A stretch of DNA of 64,000 nucleotides from Solicoccozyma terricola (Eukaryota > Basidiomycota > Tremellomycetes > Filobasidiales > Piskurozymaceae), in the NCBI GenBank assembly GCA_001600875.1, contig BCLD01000004.1:28794-92793 (forward strand), written 5' to 3'. Positions 55,601 to 64,000 of this stretch are shown in pieces; positions within the stretch are counted from its first letter, which is position 1, and every line of letters begins with the position of its first letter. Made by a program: the position numbers and the translations under genes. The notes beneath the pieces were generated by a model. It worked only from the letters and a program-made list of their open reading frames with translations. It made no database searches and had not been told where the DNA came from.

Positions 55601-57165
55601 CGATTTCATTCTCGAGAACGCCCATTTCAAACTCGTCATTTCTAACGGCCGGATCACCAGCCTGATTGACCTCCTCCTCAATCGCGAGCTCATCATGGCC
55701 GGTCGATCAGCCCGCGATGCTGGTCTCATGCTGTATGATGATCTCCCTCTCGCGTATGACGCATGGGACACAGAGATCTACCATCTTGATTGTTGCGAGG
55801 TTCTAGAGTTTGAGGAGGTCGCAGTGAAGGAGAATGGACCGTTGAGGGCGTCTTTGCTTGCCACTGCGAGGTTTGGAAAGAGTATTGCGAGCATCACGGT
55901 GAGTCAGGGATGATCGATGAATAGCCCAGCCCGTTGACCAGTGTTGCGTCCTGTTCTGCTACCCTTCCAGCTTTCACTCGACGCAGTGTTACTCGACTCG
56001 CCAATATCGTCCCGAACTTGGATCCGGGTGGATGGCTTTGTGGATTGGCATGAGAAACACAAGTTTTTGAAATGTCAGTCTCGCATTATGACCGCTTGTC
56101 TTCCCTACCTGCTTCCTCTGACTCAGTGCAACCCCCAAACTCACCGTCTCACCCTCTTGCCCCCACTAGTCGCCCTCCCTGTCGACATCCACTCTCCCAA
56201 CGCCACCTACGGAACCCAATTCGGTCTTATCGAACGACCGACGCACCGAAATACCACACTGGACCAGGCGAAATTCGAAGTTTGCGCGCATAGGTTTGGT
56301 GATTTGAGTGAGACGGGGTATGGTGTGAGTTATTGAGATGCTGACATTTATGGAGAATGCTTAACGTTGATGGGAGGCAATCGATGTTACAGTTGGCGAT
56401 TGTAGCAGATACCAAGTATGGTTACGCAGTTGAAGGGAATGTAATGCGGTGAGGGTAATCTCCTGCACCATCCCTCAAAATCTCTTCGCTGAAAGCTTTC
56501 AATTCGTTGCAGGCTATCTCTACTCCGCTCAGCAACTGCCCCTGATCCGAATCAAGACCAAGGCCAACACTCGTTCTCATTCGCTATCATGCCTCATCCA
56601 GGTCGTCTCGTCGAGAGTGAAGTGCCAGTGAATGCCGCGAAGTTCACGAATGATTTGTATTGTGAGTCGTGCGGTGGGGTTTTCGTGTGTCAAGCCATGT
56701 ACTGATGGAGATGTATGACTCAGTGCGGACTGTGGTCTCCAACGCAAAGACGTTGATGGAAAGCATGGACTTGAGAATCATTGGCTCGAATAGTAGTGGC
56801 ATCATCATCGACACTATCAAGCGTGGGGAGAACGATGAACAAGATGGGCCGAAGACGATTATCGTCCGGATGTATGAGAGCTTAGGCGGACGAACCAGGG
56901 GTTTCTTAGAGCTGTGAGTGAGGAATATCTGTGGGACATTCAGCAGAATTACTGACGCTGAAGTGGTGGCTGGCGTGATATTCACGTCAACAGCTCGGGA
57001 GTCCGAGTGGTCGCGGTGCACTCGGTGAACATCCTTGAAGAGGTGATGGAGGATGAGCCGGAGGTGGACTGGGAGGTGACACTGAATTGGAGTACTCGGA
57101 TCGAACTTGACCTGCGTAGCTTCGAGGTGCGGACACTGCGTGTCGAGGTCATGCCACCTGCGTAG
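52661..57165 (+). CDS. Alpha-mannosidase, GH38 (vacuolar/cytosolic Ams1 type)
   Basis: Trims free oligomannosides; in yeast it reaches the vacuole by the Cvt/autophagy route, consistent with no signal peptide here. Start [20 protein letters not shown], intron, then [20 protein letters not shown]. The active-site region is [20 protein letters not shown] (second His and Asp metal ligands), with the nucleophile in [19 protein letters not shown]. Further exons: [38 protein letters not shown] with a conserved His-Asp, [21 protein letters not shown]..-type beta domains, [40 protein letters not shown], and the last exon [12 protein letters not shown] with TAG. About 15 introns. Length near 1,100 residues fits Ams1. 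Confidence 0.9.
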
Positions 57166-57458
57166 ATGCCACCCGTTTTCGCCACCCGGTTCGCCACCCA
57201 GTTCGCCACCCAAGTCCCAAGTCCCGTGACACGTGAAAATCGAAAAAATAAAAATAAAATATTTCCACGTGACCATAATTTTCTGCCGACTTTGTTTAGT
57301 TGGACCGCAAGATTTCGAACAAACAGGACCAGGATATCATCTGGAACGACATCGATCAGTGAACCTTGCATCACCGGTTCAACGTCGACTAGCAACCCCC
57401 TTCCCCCCCCCCCCCCCCCCCCCCCGTCCTCCCCTCCCCACCCTACCAACCGTCCACC
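57166..57458. promoter_or_regulatory. Alpha-mannosidase/Nog1 intergenic region, including Nog1 leader
   Basis: Just after the mannosidase stop is a short tandem array gccaccc(g/a)(g/t)ttc repeated about four times (57171-57210). CACGTG occurs at 57230-57235 and again at 57267-57272. A C23 run lies 33 bp upstream of the Nog1 ATG. Confidence 0.5.
57403..57425 (+). repeat. C23 tract in the Nog1 5' leader
   Basis: Homopolymer of 23 C ending 33 bp before the start codon; sense C. Confidence 0.85.
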
Positions 57459-60031
57459 ATGTCTGGAACAGGCGGTCTCAAGGCCATCGCGCCCGTCCCA
57501 ACCGCGGACGAGTTCATCGACCGTATCCTCTCCGGAACTCAGAGGAAGACTCCCACCGTCATCCACAAGAATTTCAAGATCTCTCGTATCAGAAATTGTG
57601 AGTATCTGTTTAATGTCGAGGGTCGTGTGACACTGTCGAGGGGCAATTTTTCGCTGAATATTCTCATATCTCTCACTCCGATAAAGTCTACATGCGAAAG
57701 GTCAAATTCGCTCAAGATTCGTTTGATGAAAAGCTTGGTGCCATCCTCACAGAGTTCCCTATCCTAGACGTGAGTGCACAGCCGTCGATTCTTCCATTCC
57801 AGCAGAGTCCCAGAAAACTCATCACCTCCCTCTGCTCCACACTAGAACCTCCATCCTTTCCTTTCCTCCCTTCTCAACGTTCTCTACGACAAAAACCACT
57901 ACAAGCTCGCTCTTGGTCAACTCAACACCGCACGTCATCTCATCGATTCCATCGCCAAGGACTATGTCAGGTTGTTGAAGTTTGGTGATTCGTTGTACAG
58001 GTGTAAGCAGTTGAAGAAGGCTGCACTTGGTCGGTGAGTGCATTATGTGTCAATTTTCCGCCATGGCGGGACTCCCACACCGAACTGATCGAGCCATATT
58101 TCCCCTTTAGAATGGCGACCATCATGCGTCGTCAGAAAGACCCCCTTGCCTACCTCGAGCAGGTCAGGCAACATATCTCTCGTCTCCCAGCCATCGATCC
58201 CAACACCCGGACGTTGTTGATCTGCGGTTACCCCAACGTTGGGAAGAGTAGTTTCATCAACAAGATCACTCGAGCGGATGTCGATGTTCAGCCTGTGAGT
58301 GATAGATCGAGTTTTAAAGCCTGTTGAGATGACCGGCTGGATCTCAAGTACTGATGATACGCTGTAAATCCTCCAGTACGCCTTCACGACGAAATCCTTG
58401 TTCGTCGGTCACATGGATTACAAGTACCTCCGTTGGCAAGTGATTGATACCCCTGGAGTCCTCGACCACCCTCTTGAGGAGATGAACACGATCGAGATGC
58501 AGTCGATTACCGCTCTCGCCCATTTGCGTTCCGCCGTTCTTTACTTTATGGATCTCTCCGAGCAATGTGGTTACACTGTCGAAGCTCAATGCAAGCTCTT
58601 CCATTCGATCAAACCCTTGTTCGCGAACAAGCCTACTATGCTCGTCATCAACAAGATCGACGTGTGTAGGTTGGAAGAACTCTCCGCGGAGAACCGTGCG
58701 TTCGTCGATGAGATCATCAACAGTGAGGACGTCATAGTCGTTCAGGCTTCATGCTACACTGAAGAAGGAGTGATGGCCGTTCGTGACGCTTCATGCGATG
58801 CTCTCCTCGCTCATCGAGTCGAGCAGAAACTTCGTGGTAACCGTCTCGAAGCGGTGGCTAACAAGATCCACGTCGCTGTACCTCAACAACGTGACACTGT
58901 CGAGCGTCCGGCTTTCATCCCAGATGCCGCAAAGACCAAGAAGAAGTACGACAAGAACGATCCGGAGAGGGTCAAGTTGGAGAGGGATCTCGAGCAGGAG
59001 ATGAGTCACGGAGCGGGAATTTTCTCCGCCGATACCAGGAGTGAGTCGTCGTTTGTGTGGCCGATCAAAGTGAGCGTACAAGTCCGCTAATCACATCTTC
59101 CCTTAACCTTTGCAGAACCTTGGCTACTCGAAGATCCATCGTGGAAGTACGATATCATCCCGGAGATCATGGACGGCAAGAATGTTGCCGATTTCATCGA
59201 TCCGGATATCGCAGAGCGATTGGATGCTCTCGAGCGAGAGGAAGAGCGTTTGGAGGCGGAAGGTTTCTACGCGAGCGACGACGAGGATATCGTGAGTTGG
59301 TCGTCTGCCTGGTGGCCTTGCGGATTGACTTGTTGTTGTTGTTCTTTTTTGTTAATTGTACCCTCCTCTACCACCTTCCACCCTTCACAGCTCGATTCGG
59401 AAGAAGAAGAGATCCGCGATGCAGCTCAGCAAATCGCAGCTAAGAAGGCCAAGATCAAGAAGATCTCCCAGGACAAGAACACGCTTAAAAACCGACCTAT
59501 CATTCCTCGCAAAAACCAACATCAATCCCTCAAGGATTTCACCACTGGTATGCGCTCGATTGGTTTGGACCCCAAGACGATCGAGAAGCGAGCCAAGAAG
59601 ATGGTGGAGAAGCGGAGGCAGGAGTACGAGGAGGCGGAGGCCAAGCACGATGCGGAGGCTGCAGAGGGTGGTGCAGATGGCATGGACTTGGATATGGATG
59701 GTTCGGTGGATGTCAAGGGCAAAGGAAAAGCCGGAGCTGTCATCGACCGTCGTCTACCAAGGACCAATAGGCAGTTGGCTGGTATGGCTACTCAGGGTGT
59801 GAGTGTTGCGGTGGTTTTCGTTTCCTGGTTTTTTTTTTTACACCCCCCGGTACTTACTCCCCGCACCCCGCACCACAGCAATCCGAGAAAGCGCGCGAAC
59901 TGCAGATGTTCGCATTCCGAGAGCCCAACAGGTTGGCCAAGGCGTCCGAGTCCGATCGTCATATTCCAATCATGAAGCCAAAGTGGATGTTGGCTGGAAA
60001 GAGAAAGGGTGGAAAGACTCAGCGCAGGTAG
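57459..60031 (+). CDS. NOG1: Nucleolar GTP-binding protein Nog1
   Basis: Essential GTPase of 60S subunit maturation. N-terminal exon [20 protein letters not shown] and [58 protein letters not shown] and [20 protein letters not shown] form the helical N-domain. G domain: G1 [21 protein letters not shown]3 [21 protein letters not shown]4 [21 protein letters not shown]-terminal NOG1/NOGCT parts: [60 protein letters not shown], and terminal [18 protein letters not shown] with TAG 60029-60031. About eight exons. All GTPase motifs intact. Confidence 0.95.
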
Positions 60032-60195
60032 AATACTGTGCTGTTGTTTCTTCTTTACGGGTGCTCTTTTTTCTACCATTACGTGTATCTGCACTTGTGC
60101 ACCTTCCCTTTCCTGGATTCGTTCGTGCTGTGTTGTATTTTATTTTCATCTACATGGCATGGAACGTGGAACGATACATGGCATGGCTGGGGGGT

Positions 60196-60229
60196 GGGGG
60201 GGGGGGGGGGNGGNNGGGATNTTNCNCCN
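60196..60229. repeat. G15 tract with a cluster of ambiguous bases
   Basis: G15 at 60196-60210, then a 19-bp stretch with eight N between 60211 and 60229. The sequence is unreliable here; probably a homopolymer-induced consensus failure. Confidence 0.85.
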
Positions 60230-60276
60230 CCCGGGCTCCGGGCTAGGAACCCCGTCGGAGCAACTTGAAACATCCA

Positions 60277-60315
60277 ACCACACACCATCCATCCACCATC
60301 CATCCATCCATCCTC
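60277..60315. repeat. (CATC)n microsatellite upstream of start codon
   Basis: Imperfect ccatccatcca... run on the plus strand, directly before the ATG at 60317. Confidence 0.85.
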
Positions 60316-60316
60316 C

Positions 60317-62785
60317 ATGCTCTCACCGTCAGCCATGTCTCCCTCCCCTGCACCACCACACGACCACGACACTCGCAAGATACATGCTCTCCATCGCATG
60401 CTCATGGCGGAAAAACCCAACATCGACATCGTCCGTGTGAGTCCGGAAGGCGCCCCCCCCCACCCCCTTTGTCCACCACCAAGCGACGTATTGATACATT
60501 TCATCTCTACATCCAGCAACGTAACCTCGAAGACACATCACTCGAATACCTCGATCTATTCTTCGACTCGGCTATCATCAATTCCAATGCAGAAGCAGTC
60601 GATCTCCTTCACCTCACCGCACGATATGCTAATCCCAGAGAGATGGTGTTGGCTATCGGAGAACAGGTGGAAATAGTTGGAACCTGTTTGAATGGGCAGT
60701 TCGTGCATGACGAAGAGGAGGAAGAAGTGGAAGAAGAGGAAGAGAAGGATTTGATTGTGGAAGGATCGGGAAATGGCAAGAGTGTCGATGAGCGGCAAGA
60801 TCTGAATAAAACAATGTTACGACTGGAATTAGCTATCGATTGTTATACAACAAGTGAGGAGCACATCCCATCTACTGTCTCACTCTTTCAACATATCATA
60901 CACGTATCTGACGAACTGGTTCATCACACACACACACACAGCCATCCCTCGACTGACGCTCAAATCTCCACTCCCAACGCTCTCATCTATCGTTACCTCC
61001 CTCGTCGACACCGTGGACCGTCTCATTGAAGCTCGTTCATTCTCCATCAACCCTTCAAAGGAAGCCATAGCGAAGCTGTTGAAAGGTATTTGTAGCGTGG
61101 TACAAAGTGGTGTGAAATGGTTGAACGATACAGCGAAAGAAGACGATGCTAAGAGTGGTAAAGTGAGTTGATATTCGAAATGGCCATTTTTTTTTTCCAA
61201 ACCAAGGATTGGGATTCACTGATAAAACCTCGGTTGGACCCCGTGATTAGGATATACTTTCGCGACTACTTTGTAAATCCGTCGTATCATTCCACTCTCA
61301 ACTTGATCTTCAACTTTTAGAGTCCTGGTTCAGACATAATTTCCCGGAGAGGATTCTGCACAAGGAGGATGGTAAGACGAATGTGCTCGTGCGAACAGAC
61401 ACGATGGATGAGATCGTAGTAAGTTCGCGATAGTATTCACCGGATCAAAACCCTCCTCGAGATCCTCTTCTCATCTATCCCCATTCGCCCAATCCAGACC
61501 ACCCTCGCGACTCTCGATCATCCCACCGAACTCCTATACTCAAATCTCCAAACTCCATCACTCACGAATCCCTACCTGCCTGTGACCCTCCTCATCACCA
61601 TCGCATACCTCTCGGTACATGGATCTCCAATACCACTCTCCAAACCCATCGACATACTATCCACCTCGATGCCGCTCTTGGGATCCGTAATGAATGGATT
61701 GGCGGTAGATGCGGGATTGACGGTGATTTGGACATTGTTCAAAGCGATGCAAGAGACGGACGGATGGATGGATGAGGGTGATGCATCGATGTTGATCGAG
61801 GTGAGCGATTGTTTTGTGTGCCTGCGGGCCGCCACCATTTTCAAACCCAAGCACGCAAAAATCATCAACTGACCCCAGACTGTTTGAGAGAATTTTTCAG
61901 CTGATCATGCCGAATATTGCGCAAAACCCTTCCGATATTGGACGATACGCTGCTCATCGTCTGCTTGGCGCGATAATAGATCGATGTGAGCCCGGGTTAA
62001 CGAGGGTGATGTTGTTCGATCAAGTGCGTGACGTGAAAGGCCCGCCGATGAAGAAGTCCGTTGGACCTGGCTGGCCGGGCGCTGAGCGACGTCGGTTGTT
62101 AACAGATCCTGTCTCCGGAGAACCCTTGGGATAACGTGAGAGTCGCTGGTATTTCCCTACTACGCGATGAGGTAGTCCGTGCATTCAAAGAACCTGTGAG
62201 TGCTGGGTTGATGTTGCGCCGCACCCGCGCCCGGCAGTCGGCAGCCTACCTACCTCCAACCCGCACTCCGCCACAGACCGACAGACCGACCATCCTCATC
62301 CCCGAGTTCGACTCGATTATCCTGTCCTACCTGTTCGTAGTCCCAGATACCGGGGAACCTCGACTGGATGAAATGAGCATGGAACAGTTGGGTGGTTCCC
62401 CGTGGTTGGCGTGGTTGGTAGAGGTTTTAAATCTCGCTTTTCTGCTGACGAGTCGAGGGAAGGTGAGTGAGGTACCGCCCGGGTTGACCGACCTTACAGT
62501 TCGCTGACATGGTTTGGATACGGAAAGAATGATCTACCGAGTCTGGAAACGTTGGAAGAGACCCTGCTCACTCCAGTAAGGATTTTGAGTGAACGCTGGC
62601 AAACCGAACAGGATGATGTGACGGACGGTGAGGGGTTCTCCCGAAACTCCAACAACCTCGAAAATGCTAATCCATCGGAAATTCTAATCCGTCTTATTAT
62701 GCTCTCAGACGACCTCCGTAACCACCTCATTACCTCGTTATTCTCTCTCAGCGACGCTCTGACACGGACGACCGCCACTCTATAA
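60317..62785 (+). CDS. Helical-repeat protein, possibly glomulin/ALF4/YBP1 family
   Basis: Multi-exon protein of about 600 residues, almost entirely helical. Exons give RKIHALHRMLMAEKPNIDIV, NLEDTSLEYLDLFFDSAIIN, LLHLTARYANPREMVLAIGE, an acidic loop DEEEEEVEEEEEKDL, LSSIVTSLVDTVDRLIEARS, LLKGICSVVQSGVKWLND, LLCKSVVSFHSQLDLQLL, PYLPVTLLITIAYLSVHG, AVDAGLTVIWTLFKAMQETD, IGRYAAHRLLGAIIDRCEP and the end LITSLFSLSDALTRTTATL. The arrangement of paired helices and the ESWFRHNFP segment suggest ARM/HEAT folds of the fungal Ybp1/glomulin type, regulators of redox signalling or cullin ligases. Family assignment is tentative. Start 60317 or the in-frame 60335; (CATC)n lies just upstream. Confidence 0.6.
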
Positions 62786-63660
62786 CGACGGAAGGTAATG
62801 AACGACGAACAGCAATGACTGTAACTAACTGCATGACGATTGTGTAACGAAAAACGGGATCCTTGCGTGCAACGAGGGGGGGACCACATGATGAATAAGA
62901 GAAAGAAAGAAAGAAAAGGATGTATGTTAGAAAGCAAGAGTCGACGAGGTTCCCTCTGCCCTCTCCTCCGTCCTCCTCGTTCTTTTCTTTTCTTTTCTAC
63001 AAGCGATATGATAAAGATGTATGAATGAGTTCGATGTATTGGGAAGGGGAAAGCCAGGCGTGAATGAAAGCCGAGAAAAAGAGATCGGGAAACGAGTAGA
63101 GAGAAGTGGAGGTTGAAACGAGGTGTATTGCTATTTTGATATGGCGGACGTGCGCCTTTTTTTTTTTTTTTGGGTTGTTCCGGGTTTTTCTTTCTTGCCA
63201 AGTCCCCCGGCTCATCGCCGTCGCCATCGCCGTCGCCGCCGCCGTCTTTTTTTCACTCCGGAATACATCCACTCCGAAAGTCATTCATGGAAGGAGGAGT
63301 CGATGTGTGTGAATGACAACCAGGTGATCGATCAGGCGGTGAAGAAAGCAGAACGAACGGAAGGGAAATATGTTTTGTGAAAAAAAACCCCCCAAATGAA
63401 AAAAAGAAACGACGTGGATACTTTTTTAATGTTTTATGTATCATGATCAAAGGGGTGGGGGCGGGGGGAAAGAAAAAAATACCAATCCACCCTCCCTTTT
63501 TACTCTGTCCTCTCGCCTAACAAGCAAATCCTCCTATCACCTCGCCAGCCCTCATTCCCTCATTCCCCCGTCTCCAACCCCCATTCCTCGGGAAAAAGAA
63601 ATCGGTTGCAGTCCATCAATCCAATACCCCTCCCATCACACTCTACAGCCCATTCCCCTC
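62786..63660. other. Convergent intergenic region (875 bp), no gene seen
   Basis: Holds the 3' UTRs of the helical-repeat gene and eIF5A. Low-complexity tracts: aaagaaagaaagaaaagg (62899-62918), ttttcttttcttttc (62981-62995), T15 (63157-63171), and a gccgtcgccatcgccgtcgccgccgcc run (63217-63243). No supported frame. Confidence 0.5.
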
Positions 63661-63850
63661 TTACGCCTGAGTCTCCTTGAAGGCGATACAAGCCTCCTCA
63701 CCCATCGCCGCGATGATAGTAACGGTGACTTCTTTACCTTCATCGAAAGAAGTTTGGATATCTTTACCCATTGAACCTTCGGGGACTTTGACGTCGTCCT
63801 TGGATGAACCGTCCGGGAGCATGAGGTTGAGGAATCCCTGTGGGTGGGGT

Positions 63851-63927
<77 letters not shown>

Positions 63928-64000
63928 GGTTAGTGAGATGGTGTACGCGACGAGGCGACGGGACACGACTCACATCATCAATGTTGATCAAGACGTATTC
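63661..64000 (-). CDS. Translation factor eIF5A, 3' part (5' end beyond the window)
   Basis: The C-terminal OB-fold of eIF5A, the hypusinated elongation factor. The exon at the window edge ends EYVLINIDD; after an intron the last exon reads GFLNLMLPDGSSKDDVKVPE, GSMGKDIQTSFDEGKEVTVT and IIAAMGEEACIAFKETQA with TAA 63661-63663. The hypusine-bearing loop lies upstream and is not in the window. The intron (about 63841-63973) contains a G76 homopolymer on the plus strand, C on the sense strand, directly before the acceptor. Confidence 0.95.
63851..63926 (-). repeat. G76 homopolymer in eIF5A intron
   Basis: Uninterrupted run of 76 G (sense C) ending close to the intron acceptor. Length should be treated as unreliable. 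Confidence 0.6.

Noticed and set aside
63661..63991. Frames containing long Pro runs
   Set aside because: They read through the G76 run in the eIF5A intron; the flanking exons splice cleanly across it.
1..64000. CRISPR arrays, prokaryotic operons or Shine-Dalgarno sites
   Set aside because: The sequence is eukaryotic with spliced genes; the repeats found are microsatellites, homopolymers or tandem gene units without spacer-repeat structure.

Overview
The window is nuclear DNA of a basidiomycete fungus, most likely a tremellomycete yeast (Cryptococcus/Kwoniella/Trichosporon relatives). The reasons are dense genes on both strands, many short introns (about 40-100 nt, GTGAGT-like donors, CTGAC/CTAAC branch points), basidiomycete protein families (white collar 2, DUF7598, CrtYB remnants) and an interstitial repeat of TTAGGGG telomere type. 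The genus assignment is inference.

Layout. 1-8228: four accessory metabolism genes (ACS/Dal5-type transporter, aromatic-ring FAD hydroxylase, flavin-containing monooxygenase, TauD-type dioxygenase), a possible catabolic or organosulfur cluster. 9133-25167: housekeeping and regulation: WC-2 photoreceptor partner, HCNGP/SAP30BP, a DUF7598 membrane protein, Dph2, Rce1, an F-box protein, a URI/Bud27-like prefoldin and VPS28. 25414-37864: Sen15, a decayed crtYB carotenoid gene, Nhp2, a DapA-family aldolase, a BCS1-like AAA ATPase, BAP31, a HAD hydrolase and an unknown probable mitochondrial protein. 38240-42000: three tandem units of about 1.2-1.3 kb with conserved flanks but three unrelated-looking intronless ORFs; this is the most unusual part of the window. 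42064-64000: Sen34, a Reb1/TTF1-like Myb protein, complex I NDUFB8, isoamyl-acetate esterase, a sugar transporter, vacuolar alpha-mannosidase, Nog1, a helical-repeat protein and the 3' part of eIF5A.

Shared themes. Ribosome and tRNA biology is well represented (Nhp2, Nog1, Reb1-like, Sen15, Sen34, Dph2, eIF5A), but these genes are scattered on both strands with their own promoters, so this is not an operon-like unit. Two of the four tRNA-splicing endonuclease subunits lie 17 kb apart. WC-2, which drives light-induced carotenoid synthesis in many fungi, is apparently intact while a bifunctional carotenoid synthase gene 16 kb away is broken.

Sequence quality. Long C or G homopolymers (11-76 nt) recur in introns, a 5' leader and intergenic DNA, never in exons, and two of them abut N bases. 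The shorter ones look like genuine genome features. The 50-nt and 76-nt G runs may be sequencing or assembly artefacts.

Limits. Coding spans run from start codon to stop codon and include introns. Splice sites were read by eye, and family names rest on motif recognition without database searches.
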